Of a DNA stretch of 64,000 bases, positions 28,022 to 36,401 are shown piece by piece. Made by a program: the position numbers and the translations under genes. The stretch is from assembly GCA_016718825.1 (NCBI GenBank), contig JADKCL010000073.1, positions 1-64,000 on the forward strand, given 5' to 3'. The notes under the pieces were generated by a model, which was not told where the DNA came from, made no database searches, and worked only from the letters and a program-made list of their open reading frames with translations. Within the stretch, counting starts at the first letter, position 1. The number at the start of each line of letters is the position of its first letter. The DNA is from Bacteroidota bacterium. Lineage in GTDB: Bacteria > Bacteroidota > Bacteroidia > J057 > JADKCL01.

Positions 28022-30328
28022 ATGAATTTGAAAAAATACGGGCTGATATTGGGCATGTTGATGGCGATGGTATGCGCCGAGGCCCAGGTTTTTAATGACA
28101 TGTCCAAGTTCAAGCAGTTGCAGCAGGAACTGCCGACGCCCAATGCCTACCGCACGGCCTCGGGCGCGCCGGGCCATGAATACTATCAGCAAAAGGCCGA
28201 CTATGCCATCGAAGTCGAGATCGATGACGACAAGCAGATTCTCCGGGGCGTCGAAACGATCACTTATTGGAACAATTCGCCGGATCCGCTGACTTATCTC
28301 TGGCTGCAACTCGATCAGAACCTGTACAGCCGCGAGAGCGAAACCAAAAAAATCCAAACGGGAACTTTGGCCGACCAAATGACGTTTGATGACCTTGCCG
28401 GCATGCACCACGACTACGATGGAGGCTTCAAACTCGATTGGATCAAGGATACCAAGGGGCAAAATCTGCCGTTTACCGTCGTGCACACGATGATGCGGAT
28501 CGACTTGCCCGTGGTTTTGAAGCCCAAAACGAGTTATTCGTTTCAGATCAAATGGTGGTACAACATCAACGACCGCGACAAGGTTGGTGGCCGCAGCGGA
28601 ATGGAATATTTCCCTGCCGAAAACAACTATCTCTACACCCTTGCCCACTTTTTCCCAAGAATGGCCGTTTACAATGAGGTCACGGGTTGGCAACACAAAC
28701 AGTTCCTCGGCCGCGGCGAATTCACCCTGCCATTTGGCGACTACAAAGTCAAAATCACCGTGCCGGACGACCATGTAGTCGGTGCAACGGGAGTTTTGCA
28801 AAATGGCGACAAGGTCCTGACCGCAGCGCAAAGGGAGCGCCTCAACAAAGCCAAAACCGCCGATGCGCCGGTGATGATTGTCACCGAAGCCGAAGCACGC
28901 GAGGCTGAAAAAGGCAAGGCCAAAGGCAAAAAGACTTGGGAATATTTTGCCCAAAACGTGCGCGACTTTGCGTTTTCCAGTTCCCGGAAATTTATCTGGG
29001 ATGCCATGCCCGTCAAATTTGGCGACCGCACCGTCATGGCCATGAGCCTCTATCCGAAGGAAGGCAATCCGCTGTGGGAAAAGTACAGCACGAAAGTGAT
29101 CGCGCATACGCTCAAGATCTATTCGAAGTACACCATTGACTACCCCTACCCTGTCGCTTACTCCGTCCACACCAAAGACATCGGCATGGAATACCCGATG
29201 ATGGCCTTCAACGGCGGACGCCCGGAGGCTGACGGAACCTATTCTGACAGAACGAAATACGGCATGATTTCCGTGATCATCCACGAGGTGGGGCACAACT
29301 TCTTCCCGATGATCATCAACAGCGACGAACGTCAGTGGACCTGGATGGATGAAGGCTTGAATACCTTCGTGCAATACTTGGCAGAAATGGAATGGGACCT
29401 GAACTACCCTTCGCGCCGCGGTCCTGCCTACAAGATCGTGGACTACATGAAGGGTGACAAGTCGCAGATTTCGCCGATCATGGCCAACAGCGAAAGTGTC
29501 TATCAGTTTGGCAACAACGCCTACGGCAAGCCTGCGACAGCGCTCAACATTTTGCGCGAGACCGTCATGGGCCGCGAATTGTTTGACTTTGCTTTCAAGG
29601 AATACTGCCGCCGTTGGGCCTTCCGCCACCCTTCGCCTGCCGACTTTTTCCGCACCATGGAAGATGCAAGCGCGATTGACCTGGATTGGTTTTGGAGAGG
29701 ATGGTTTTACAGCACGGAGCATGTAGACCTGAGTTTGGACAATGTCAAATGGATGCGCATCAATACCGGCGATCCACAAAAGGAGGCCGCCATCACGCGG
29801 GCACAGCGCGACGCGGCCCCGGATTTTATTGGAGACACACGCAACAAAACAGCCATTCCCAAGCCGCTGATTGATCAGGACACCACGCTGCGCGACTTCT
29901 ACAACCGATTTGACCCGCTCGCAGCAACGGCTCAACAAGAGGAGGATTACAAAACTTATGTGGGCCGCCTGAGTGATGACGAAAGGAAGCTCCTCAACTC
30001 CGGACTCAATTACTATGAACTGACCCTGAGCAATGTAGGCGGATTGCCAATGCCGGTCATCCTCGAATTCCAATTCGCGGATGGCAGCAAGGTTGTGGAA
30101 CGTATCCCTGCCGAAATCTGGAAAATGGATCAAAAGACGGTCAGCAAGGTGTTTTTCTATCCCAAGGAGGTGACAGCGGTGCATTTGGATCCATTTCTGG
30201 AAACGGCTGACGTCGATTTCAACAACAACAATTGGCCTCCTGTGATGCAGCCGAGCCGGTTTCAGCTGTACAAAAACCGGGAACAAGTCGAGCAAAATCC
30301 GATGCGGCAAAATGGCTTGGGCAGGTAG
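28022..30328 (+). CDS. Exported M1-family zinc aminopeptidase-like metallopeptidase
   Basis: The ATG at 28022 gives a signal peptide (MNLKKYGLILGMLMAMVCAE, then AQ). The zinc site is complete: HEVGH at residues 421-425 followed by an 18-residue spacer to Glu444 (WTWMDEGLNTF), the gluzincin HExxH-x18-E arrangement. The substrate-binding exopeptidase motif appears as GMEYPMMAFNGG, a known variant of GAMEN. A large N-terminal beta domain and an alpha-helical C-terminal part complete the fold; length is 768. It probably trims peptides in the periplasm or outside the cell. The DUF6702 gene overlaps its end by 17 bases. Confidence 0.88.
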   Translation: MNLKKYGLILGMLMAMVCAEAQVFNDMSKFKQLQQELPTPNAYRTASGAPGHEYYQQKADYAIEVEIDDDKQILRGVETITYWNNSPDPLTYLWLQLDQNLYSRESETKKIQTGTLADQMTFDDLAGMHHDYDGGFKLDWIKDTKGQNLPFTVVHTMMRIDLPVVLKPKTSYSFQIKWWYNINDRDKVGGRSGMEYFPAENNYLYTLAHFFPRMAVYNEVTGWQHKQFLGRGEFTLPFGDYKVKITVPDDHVVGATGVLQNGDKVLTAAQRERLNKAKTADAPVMIVTEAEAREAEKGKAKGKKTWEYFAQNVRDFAFSSSRKFIWDAMPVKFGDRTVMAMSLYPKEGNPLWEKYSTKVIAHTLKIYSKYTIDYPYPVAYSVHTKDIGMEYPMMAFNGGRPEADGTYSDRTKYGMISVIIHEVGHNFFPMIINSDERQWTWMDEGLNTFVQYLAEMEWDLNYPSRRGPAYKIVDYMKGDKSQISPIMANSESVYQFGNNAYGKPATALNILRETVMGRELFDFAFKEYCRRWAFRHPSPADFFRTMEDASAIDLDWFWRGWFYSTEHVDLSLDNVKWMRINTGDPQKEAAITRAQRDAAPDFIGDTRNKTAIPKPLIDQDTTLRDFYNRFDPLAATAQQEEDYKTYVGRLSDDERKLLNSGLNYYELTLSNVGGLPMPVILEFQFADGSKVVERIPAEIWKMDQKTVSKVFFYPKEVTAVHLDPFLETADVDFNNNNWPPVMQPSRFQLYKNREQVEQNPMRQNGLGR

Positions 30329-30860
30329 ATTGGAACGAAAGCACCGTTGGAGGGTGGTTGCTTTTCTACTCGTGGGGACTTTGCTCTTCGCGGGTCTTCG
30401 GGCCAATCCCAATGCTGTGCGGCACGATTTCCACGTGAGCATTACGCAAATCGACTACAATGCACGGTCAAAATCACTGGAAATCACCAGCAAGCTATTT
30501 TTGGACGACATTGAAGGCAGCATTCTTGCTTTGGGAGGTGGAAAGCTACGACTTGGTGAGGCTGATCAAGCGCCGAATGCAGATTCCATTCTTAACGCTT
30601 ACCTTCAGAATAGAATGGTGATAGAGGTCAATGACCAACCAAGCAAAATGACTTGGATCGGCAGTGAAACCGAACAGGATGCCGTTTGGTGCTACCTTGA
30701 AATCGGGCCGATTGAACGATTGACCAGCCTCAAAATCACCAATCGGATTCTCATGGAGCGCTTTGATGACCAAGCCAATGTAGTTCATATTCAAGCCAGT
30801 GGAACTACCCGCAGTCTGTACCTCAATGCAAATCACTTGATTGATCGCGTAAGTTTGTAG
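30312..30860 (+). CDS. DUF6702-family membrane-anchored or exported protein
   Basis: The 182-residue protein begins with a charged stretch and one hydrophobic helix (WRVVAFLLVGTLLFAGLRAN), then HDFHVSITQIDYNARSKSLE and ITSKLFLDDIEGSI. The H-x-F/Y-x-V-S-x-T/I-x-I-x-Y-N block and the KLFxDDxE block are the marks of DUF6702, a Bacteroidota family of unknown function commonly found beside M1 peptidases. It overlaps the 3' end of the M1 gene by 17 bases, so it is translationally linked. It may be a partner or chaperone of that peptidase, as inference. Confidence 0.75.
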   Translation: MAWAGRLERKHRWRVVAFLLVGTLLFAGLRANPNAVRHDFHVSITQIDYNARSKSLEITSKLFLDDIEGSILALGGGKLRLGEADQAPNADSILNAYLQNRMVIEVNDQPSKMTWIGSETEQDAVWCYLEIGPIERLTSLKITNRILMERFDDQANVVHIQASGTTRSLYLNANHLIDRVSL

Positions 30861-30889
30861 ACATTTGTAGTCAGATTAGTGAAAACGAT

Positions 30890-31366
30890 ATGAGAAAGTA
30901 CTTATTTATTTTGTTGTTGCCAGTAATGTTTCTGGCGACTTCCCAACGTGCCGAAGCACAGTACAACAACGCCATCGGCCTTCGCCTTGGTCCATCTTGG
31001 GGAATCACCTTCAAGCACAAAATGAGCGATGCAGCCGGATTGGAGTTTCTCCTCAACAGCCACGGGGGTGGTTATCAGGTGACAGTCATGTACGAGCACC
31101 ACATTCCAGTGATTACCGATGGAATGAATTTCTATATTGGCGGTGGCGGCCACATTGGGTATTATGACGGAAATTCAAAAAACAACGGATGGGACACCAA
31201 CGATGAAGGAGTTTTTATCGGCGCAGACGGGATCCTTGGCTTGGAATATACCTTCAGCGAGGTTCCCATCAACTTAAGCTTGGACTGGAAACCTTCCTTT
31301 AATTTGGTCGGCAATCGCCATTTCTGGTATGACGGCGGTGCACTTTCCGTGCGCTACGCATTCTGA
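30890..31366 (+). CDS. Small outer-membrane beta-barrel-like protein
   Basis: A signal peptide (MRKYLFILLLPVMFLATSQR, then AEAQ) precedes about 135 residues of alternating strands: NAIGLRLGPSWGITFKHKM, GLEFLLNSHGGGYQVTVMYE, MNFYIGGGGHIGYYDG, GLEYTFSEVPINLSLDWKPS. It ends with the terminal strand GGALSVRYAF, whose final Phe is the classic outer-membrane barrel insertion signal. It is an eight-stranded OmpA/OmpX-type barrel by size. It lies 29 bases after DUF6702 and is closed by a hairpin at 31388. Confidence 0.75.
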   Translation: MRKYLFILLLPVMFLATSQRAEAQYNNAIGLRLGPSWGITFKHKMSDAAGLEFLLNSHGGGYQVTVMYEHHIPVITDGMNFYIGGGGHIGYYDGNSKNNGWDTNDEGVFIGADGILGLEYTFSEVPINLSLDWKPSFNLVGNRHFWYDGGALSVRYAF

Positions 31367-31387
31367 GAAACTTCTTCTGAGAATAGA

Positions 31388-31435
31388 AAAATGCTCATTC
31401 GAAACATTGCTTTGCAGTGTAGGGATGAGCATTTT
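31388..31435 (+). terminator. Hairpin terminator after the barrel gene
   Basis: AAAATGCTCAT at 31388 pairs perfectly with ATGAGCATTTT ending at 31435; the intervening bases can extend the fold (ACATTGC with GCAGTGT). The right arm ends in TTTT. It ends the 25.4-31.4 kb transcription unit and may work in both directions. Confidence 0.7.
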
Positions 31436-31444
31436 GCATTGTAA

Positions 31445-31714
31445 ATGATGGCGATGGATGTCCCGGGCAGAAATACTCCCTCCTTGTTACCGCTGGTTTA
31501 TATGATCTGCGGCTTGCGGCCTGTCTATTCCATTCCGACATCGGAAGGTGGCTTGGCGGTCTATGCTTACCAATGGGAATCGGGTGAGTTTGCCTTGGAC
31601 ATGGGCTACCTCACGCGCCTGAGCGGATGGCCACGCGACGACGACGAGGAAGTCAGCAAGGAAGTCTTTGACGCTGCTGTGCGGGAATTGCGCTCCAAGT
31701 TGTTTTGGGAATGA
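31445..31714 (+). CDS. Small protein of unknown function
   Basis: The 89-residue frame has a plausible soluble sequence in its second half: SEGGLAVYAYQWESGEFALD, then LTRLSGWPRDDDEEVSKEVF and a terminal helix. The acidic DDDEE patch and a balanced composition argue for a real gene. Methionines at codons 1, 2 and 4 leave the start open. No motif is recognised. It precedes the PhoD-like gene by about 100 bases. Confidence 0.45.
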   Translation: MMAMDVPGRNTPSLLPLVYMICGLRPVYSIPTSEGGLAVYAYQWESGEFALDMGYLTRLSGWPRDDDEEVSKEVFDAAVRELRSKLFWE

Positions 31715-31817
31715 CCGTTTCGCTTTTCAGTATCATGGAATTTCTTCACATTCAATTCATCTGAAAAAAAGGGAATGCAACGCTGCATTCGTAAATTGCC
31801 TGAAAATTCACCCAATT

Positions 31818-33179
31818 ATGCGTTTCCTCACTGCTTCCCTCGTTTTCCTCTGGATTTTCACCCTTGGTTTTCAGGCGAAAGCCCAGAAAAAGGCTGATCC
31901 GGCGACTTTTTTGCAAAGTGGTCCCATGGTCGGCTACAGCGAAATGCGGGAGGTGATGCTCTGGGTACAAACCAACCGCGCCTGCCAAGTCTATGTCGAG
32001 TATCAGGAAAAGGATCAGCCGGCTTCGGAAGTGTTTTTGACGAATGCCGTGATGACCAGCTCTGAAAATGCATTCACTGCCCACCTGCTTGCCGACCGCG
32101 TTTTGCCAGGAAAGACCTACGAAGGCACCCTGCGCATCAACGGCAAGAAGATCGGCCTCTCCTACCCTTTTACCTTCCATGCCCGCGATCTCTGGCAATG
32201 GCGTACCGATCCGCCGGCATTCAAAGCGATTGTCGGGAGCTGTGCCTATTTCAATGATTCCTTGTTTGACCGCCCGGGCAAGCCCTACGGCAGCGAATAC
32301 GAAGTTTTTGAGGCCATCGGCAAGGACGACGGTGACTTGATGCTCTGGCTCGGCGACAACATCTACCTCAATGAAGTCGATTGGAACACCCGTACGGGTA
32401 TTTACTACCGCTACACCCATGGCCGTAGCTACAAGGTTTTGCAGCCCTTGTTGGCCTCCATGTCGCATTATGCCATTTGGGACGACCACGATTACGGCCC
32501 CAACGATGCCGACCGCAGCTTCGTCCACAAAGACCTTACCTACAAGGCTTTCCAGGATTTCTGGGCGAATCCGGGTTACGGGGTCCATGGCCAAGGCGGG
32601 GTAACGTCGATGTTCACTTGGAGCGATTGTGACTTCTTTTTGCTCGACGACCGCACGTTCCGCAGTCCCAACGGCCTGAAAAGTGCACAGCGCGAAATGC
32701 TCGGCAAGGCCCAAGTCGATTGGCTGATCGATGCCCTGAAGGGAAGTCAGGCGCCCTTCAAATTTGTCTGTGTCGGGGGAATGGTCCTGAGCACAGCGGA
32801 TGTCTATGAAAATTACATTCATGTGGCACCCGAAGAACGCAAGCGGCTGTTGGATGCCATTCAATTGGAGGAAATCAAGGGCGTGATCTTCCTCACAGGC
32901 GACCGCCACCATACCGAAATGAGCCTGTGGAAGCCCGCAGGCGGCTATCCGGTGTATGATCTCTGCGCTTCGCCCTTCACCTCGGGCACCTATCCTGGAG
33001 ATGGCGACAAGAATACGTTGCTGATACCCGGCACCGAATATGTGGGCCACAACTACGCCACTTTGGAGGTAAGCGGTCCACGGACCGACCGCAAATTGGT
33101 GATCAGTTGCAAAGACAATGAAGGCAATCTGGTTTGGTCGCAGGAAATCACTGCAAAGTCCTTGCAAACCAAACAATAG
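31818..33179 (+). CDS. PhoD-like alkaline phosphatase/phosphodiesterase, exported
   Basis: The ATG at 31818 opens a signal peptide (MRFLTASLVFLWIFTLGFQA, then KAQ). An N-terminal PhoD-type beta domain (about 25-120; GYSEMREVMLWVQTNRACQV) is followed by the metallophosphatase core with its metal-binding motifs: GSCAYFND, LMLWLGDNIY, AIWDDHDYGPNDAD and FLTGDRHHTE. The Asp, Asn and His residues expected to hold iron and calcium are present. Length is 453. The family hydrolyses phosphomono- or diesters such as teichoic-acid or phospholipid derivatives; it is active in the periplasm or outside the cell. A simple Sec-type N-terminus is seen; I find no twin-arginine motif. Confidence 0.85.
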   Translation: MRFLTASLVFLWIFTLGFQAKAQKKADPATFLQSGPMVGYSEMREVMLWVQTNRACQVYVEYQEKDQPASEVFLTNAVMTSSENAFTAHLLADRVLPGKTYEGTLRINGKKIGLSYPFTFHARDLWQWRTDPPAFKAIVGSCAYFNDSLFDRPGKPYGSEYEVFEAIGKDDGDLMLWLGDNIYLNEVDWNTRTGIYYRYTHGRSYKVLQPLLASMSHYAIWDDHDYGPNDADRSFVHKDLTYKAFQDFWANPGYGVHGQGGVTSMFTWSDCDFFLLDDRTFRSPNGLKSAQREMLGKAQVDWLIDALKGSQAPFKFVCVGGMVLSTADVYENYIHVAPEERKRLLDAIQLEEIKGVIFLTGDRHHTEMSLWKPAGGYPVYDLCASPFTSGTYPGDGDKNTLLIPGTEYVGHNYATLEVSGPRTDRKLVISCKDNEGNLVWSQEITAKSLQTKQ

Positions 33180-33349
33180 AAAATCAGGCAGTTGCATTGC
33201 CAATTATTCATTCAAACGGTTGGAAAGCTGATTTTTTCAGCTCAAACGTGGAATTTTTCAGCAAAGGTCTTACCTTTCAAGTGAATCATCTCGCCCTCTT
33301 TTTTGCGGGATGCACTTTCAATGGTTCTACCACTCAACCTCTTACGCTT

Positions 33350-33547
33350 ATGAAAAACATGAACGCGGTCGTACTTTTTGGCGGCCTATTGATTTTTGGT
33401 TCGTTATTGATTTATTCATTTGTTTCCGGCAGCAGTCTTTTGGCGCCCTTGGGCAAAGCCGGTGACCTCATGATCGAGCGCGTCGTCCTCGGTGTGTTCT
33501 TGGCAGCCTCCGTCGGCCTTTCCTTTTTCCTCGGAAACAGGAAGTGA
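33350..33547 (+). CDS. Small two-helix membrane protein
   Basis: The ATG at 33350 gives a 65-residue protein, MKNMNAVVLFGGLLIFGSLL then a second helix VLGVFLAASVGLSFFLGNRK. The longer upstream frame is discounted because its N-terminus overlaps the PhoD-like gene. It is an inner-membrane peptide of unknown role. Its stop codon is immediately followed by the left terminal repeat of the S23 element. Confidence 0.5.
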   Translation: MKNMNAVVLFGGLLIFGSLLIYSFVSGSSLLAPLGKAGDLMIERVVLGVFLAASVGLSFFLGNRK

Positions 33548-33548
33548 T

Positions 33549-33614
33549 AAGTGAAAAGTTATTAGTGAAAAGTGAAAAGTTGTTGAATCTCTGATTCAAG
33601 ACTTTTCACTTTTC
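33549..33614. repeat. Compound hairpin at the left end of the S23 element
   Basis: GTGAAAAGTGAAAAGT (33565-33580) pairs with ACTTTTCACTTTTCAT-type sequence at 33600-33614, and between them TTGAATC pairs with GATTCAA around a TCT loop. The resulting nested stem could end transcription from either side. Confidence 0.6.
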
Positions 33615-33949
33615 ATTGTTTTGACCGTGGAAACAAGCATAGCGATGATTTCCTTGCAGTCTGCGGACAAACTCACAAACAATCGCTCATCAATATATTG
33701 GGTGTCCTTGAGTAATGAAAGCCAATAATCGGTTTCATTGGCTTCTTTGAGTGCAATGCTCATTTTTCCGCGAAAATCAGCCCTACTCTAACCAAATTCC
33801 GCTTCGCAAACCAAGGCTCCGATCGCAGTCCCACTTCGCAGGATCTGCTTTCCCAAGACAAACGCACTCCGATCCTGCTCCAAGAATTGAGAAAGCCTCA
33901 CCACACGTATGGCAAAAGCATAGCTTTTTTCCTTGAGCGGACTTTTCAC
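33596..33949 (-). pseudogene. Four-helix bundle (S23, 23S rRNA intervening-sequence type) protein with internal amber stop
   Basis: From a GTG at 33949, directly after an in-frame TGA, the frame reads KEKSYAFAIRVVRLSQFLEQ, GKQILRSGTAIGALVCEAEF, then a TAG at 33788-33790, then SRADFRGKMSIALKEANETD and YWLSLLKDTQYIDE, ending KTMKSEKS with a stop at 33596. The order K-SYxFA, L-LRSGTSIGA-xxxEA, S-xxDF-xxKMxIAxKEAxET-xYWLxLL is the S23/four-helix-bundle family. The stop replaces what should be Gln (CAG or CAA to TAG), a single point change. The gene is either inactive or needs suppression. Such proteins are small helical bundles, some found inside rRNA intervening sequences; their function is unknown. 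Confidence 0.8.
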
Positions 33950-33970
33950 TTTTCACTTCTAACTTTTCAC

Positions 33971-34681
33971 TTAAGCGATGTTGGTGTAGACTGCTTGAAC
34001 GTCTTCGTCCTCTTCGATGCGGTCGATCATTTTTTCAATGTCGACAAGTTGTTCTTCCGTGAATTCGACGGCGCTGTTGGGAATACGTTGCAGGGATGAC
34101 TTGGTGACTTCGAGTTTCAAGTCATCGATCGCCTTGGAGAGTGTACCAAAAGCGGTGAAGGGGCCGTAGATATAAATAGTGCCTTCTTCGGCTTCAATTT
34201 CCTCGAGGCCTGCATCGATGAGGCTGAATTCCAGCTCTTCAAGGTCGAGATTAGGCTTCTGAACCACTTCGAAGACAGCCTTGCGGGAAAAGAGGAATTC
34301 GAAGGATCCTGTGGGAACCATTCCGCCACCTGCCTTGCTGAAGTAATTTTTGACGTTGGCGACTGTACGGGTACCATTGTCCGTGGCACATTCCACGACG
34401 ACCATGACGCCATGCGGGCCTTTGCCTTCGTAGACAATTTCCTTCATGTCTTCGGCATCTTTGCCGGAGGCACGTGCAATGGCGTTGTCAATGTTGTCCT
34501 TAGGCATGTTTTCAGCCTTGGCGTTCATGATGGCCGAACGCAACTTTCCGTTTGCTTCAGGGTCTGAACCGCCTTCTTTTGCTGCAATCGTGATCGCCTT
34601 GGAGAGTTTCGGGAAAATTCGGGACATTTTGTCCCAACGTTTTTCCTTGGAGGCGCGGCGATATTCAAAAGCTCTTCCCAT
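33971..34681 (-). CDS. yebC: YebC/PmpR-family translation-associated or regulatory protein
   Basis: The ATG at 34681 gives MGRAFEYRRASKEKRWDKMS, the standard YebC N-terminus in Bacteroidota, then SRIFPKLSKAITIAAKEGGS, NPxLR-like text, NMPKDNIDNAIARASGKDAE and YEGKGPHGVMVVVECATDN. These match YebC from start to finish; length is 236, as usual. The family was described first as transcriptional regulators, and later work links members to relief of ribosome stalling. The TAA stop at 33971-33973 is shared with the right terminal repeat of the S23 element, so the last codons end exactly at its boundary. The upstream extension of the frame is not used. Confidence 0.9.
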   Translation of the reverse strand: MGRAFEYRRASKEKRWDKMSRIFPKLSKAITIAAKEGGSDPEANGKLRSAIMNAKAENMPKDNIDNAIARASGKDAEDMKEIVYEGKGPHGVMVVVECATDNGTRTVANVKNYFSKAGGGMVPTGSFEFLFSRKAVFEVVQKPNLDLEELEFSLIDAGLEEIEAEEGTIYIYGPFTAFGTLSKAIDDLKLEVTKSSLQRIPNSAVEFTEEQLVDIEKMIDRIEEDEDVQAVYTNIA

Positions 34682-34889
34682 TTTCTTGAGGTTTTGCGAA
34701 CAAACTACAAATTGAAGGCGCAATACTACGAATTCTGAGGCTATCACGTCAAGCAGAAAACAGGAACTGAACAAATGTTCGGCAACAAAAGGCAGTCCAA
34801 GTCCTGCAGAAGGACATTCGCAGAGGAATCTCCCCGCAAATGATCAAAATCAAGTTTTTGATAGGAGAAATGGTTGAAAGTGACATCAC

Positions 34890-35747
34890 ATGCCACTAAA
34901 TTTGCCGCGAAAGAATTATCCGAATTACAAAGTCATGCTAGAGTGGACATCCCTTTTGTCCGTGTTGGTGTTTATAGGATTGGCCATTGCGGAAGCCATT
35001 GTCAGCAAGAAGGACCAATTGGAGCTGTTTGATCCCAAGGATACACAGGCAAACATCTCCATGGGCGTCATTACCTTCGTGACCAAGATAGGTATCAACT
35101 TCTTGCAACTTGCCTTTTATACCTTTCTTTGGGAAAACGACTACGTCCTATGGAAACCGGATGTAAACATTGTCGTTTGGTACCTGATCGGTTTGCTGGT
35201 CAATGATTTTCTGTTTTATTGGTACCACCGCATCAGCCATACTACCCGCTTTTTCTGGGCGGTGCATGTTGCCCACCACAGCAGTGAAAAGCTCAACATC
35301 ACCACGTCTGTGAGAGGAAACTTCCTCAACAACCTTTTTCATGGCATCTTTTGGACGCCGATGGTTTTGTTTGGGTTTGCCCCTTGGATCGTGATCACGA
35401 CCGATGGTCTATCCTATTTTTACCAGGTTTGGCTGCATACCCGCATCATTCCCAAATTGGGACCCTTTGAATGGTTGATGAATACCCCTTCACACCATCG
35501 GGTTCATCACGCAAGCAATCCCAAGTACCTCGATAAAAACTACGCGGCGATCTTCATCTTTTGGGACAAGCTGTTTGGCACCTTTGAGGTCGAAGACGAA
35601 CCTGTCAAATACGGTCTCACAAAACCCATCGAAACCTACAACCCATGGAAAATCGCCTTCCATGAATTCGAATCTGTCTTCAAAGCAACGGGGGAGACCA
35701 AAAGCTGGACGGGCAAGGTAAGAGAGCTGTTCAGAAAGCCTTACTGA
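34890..35747 (+). CDS. Sterol desaturase/fatty acid hydroxylase-family membrane enzyme
   Basis: The 285-residue integral membrane protein has about four hydrophobic segments and the three histidine clusters of the family: HRISH at 113-117, HVAHHS at 126-131 and HHRVHH at 202-207. These bind a di-iron centre that hydroxylates or desaturates lipids. Spacing and order match bacterial sterol-desaturase-like proteins. The substrate cannot be named; Bacteroidota members act on ether lipids, carotenoids or fatty acids. It diverges from yebC across 208 bases and is followed by a strong hairpin at 35766. Confidence 0.85.
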   Translation: MPLNLPRKNYPNYKVMLEWTSLLSVLVFIGLAIAEAIVSKKDQLELFDPKDTQANISMGVITFVTKIGINFLQLAFYTFLWENDYVLWKPDVNIVVWYLIGLLVNDFLFYWYHRISHTTRFFWAVHVAHHSSEKLNITTSVRGNFLNNLFHGIFWTPMVLFGFAPWIVITTDGLSYFYQVWLHTRIIPKLGPFEWLMNTPSHHRVHHASNPKYLDKNYAAIFIFWDKLFGTFEVEDEPVKYGLTKPIETYNPWKIAFHEFESVFKATGETKSWTGKVRELFRKPY

Positions 35748-35765
35748 CCGATTCTCCAAAAAAAT

Positions 35766-35801
35766 GTCCCAAGCGTTGCGCGGGAGCGGCAACCTTGGGA
35801 C
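35766..35801. terminator. Hairpin terminator between convergent genes
   Basis: GTCCCAAG pairs perfectly with CTTGGGAC, and inside it GTTGC pairs with GCAAC. It is preceded by AAAAAAA and followed by a tract of A after 30 bases, so it can serve the convergent genes ending at 35747 and 35887. Confidence 0.7.
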
Positions 35802-35886
35802 TTCGGGAAATGTTGAAAAAAAAACTGTTGGTAGAGTGAATTGGCAGAGGAAAAGCTGGCACTTGGGCGCCAACGGATATCATTGA

Positions 35887-36366
35887 TTACGATACATTCA
35901 GAAGAATTGGATCAGCTTTCTCACCGAAAGCGAGTGTCCAAAATTGGGCATTGACTTGGAAGTTCCAGGTCGTCGTTGCCGTCTTACCTTCGAAGTGCCA
36001 TGCGGGCTCAAAAGTTTCCAAGACAAGAAACCGTGAAACATGTTTGTCGGCATTTCCATCAGATGGCCTGACGAACGGCAGCTCCAAAACAGCGCGTAGC
36101 GAACCACTGGCGTAGGGATGCTGCCGATCATCAATGCCGATTTCAAATGCACCCTCTTGGTCGAGCGGCTCACGGGCGAGGTAGTGTTCGCCGAATCCGG
36201 CAAACTCCTTTTCCAGATCAATCTCAATCGGGATTGGACCGACTTGGATTCCGCGGCCGAGCGGAAGTGTTCCATTGTAGAGCCTCAGGTAACCCTGCGC
36301 GCCAGAAAGCGCGTAACGATCCCAGGGCAACTCGGCCAAAATACGTCCAACCACAGCATAGTGCAT
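35887..36366 (-). CDS. Protein of unknown function
   Basis: The 159-residue protein opens MHYAVVGRILAELPWDRYAL, then YLRLYNGTLPLGRGIQVGPI, and later carries beta-type text (TTTWNFQVNAQFWTLAFGEK). There is no signal peptide or membrane segment. The first 40 residues resemble the start of a carboxypeptidase-regulatory or beta-sandwich protein, but I cannot assign it. Directly upstream of its start lies an array of GAACGGGTGA repeats, which could control it. Confidence 0.55.
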   Translation of the reverse strand: MHYAVVGRILAELPWDRYALSGAQGYLRLYNGTLPLGRGIQVGPIPIEIDLEKEFAGFGEHYLAREPLDQEGAFEIGIDDRQHPYASGSLRAVLELPFVRPSDGNADKHVSRFLVLETFEPAWHFEGKTATTTWNFQVNAQFWTLAFGEKADPILLNVS

Positions 36367-36401
36367 GTCGATAGGATTTTAGAGGGTGATTTTTGATGCT
36401 G

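Larger units (their letters stand above)
33548..33973. mobile_element. S23-carrying element bounded by 33-bp inverted repeats
   Basis: The left end 33548-33580 begins TAAGTGAAAAGTTATTAGTG and the right end 33941-33973 reads, in reverse, TAAGTGAAAAGTTAGAAGTG; both continue AAAAGTGAAAAGT. Thirty-one of 33 positions match. The enclosed 360 bases carry a four-helix-bundle (S23/IVS-type) gene. The right end supplies the TAA stop of yebC and the left end abuts the stop of the small membrane gene, so the element sits exactly between two convergent genes. No transposase is present; movement would have to be by outside factors. It may alternatively be a simple-repeat-flanked gene. Confidence 0.6.

Noticed and set aside
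27917..30442. 841-residue minus-strand open frame opposite the M1 peptidase
   Set aside because: It is the antisense of a gene with a complete HExxH-x18-E zinc site and signal peptide; its own translation is Arg/His/Val-rich with no domain.
31752..33203. 483-residue minus-strand open frame
   Set aside because: It is the antisense of the PhoD-like gene; no motif of its own.
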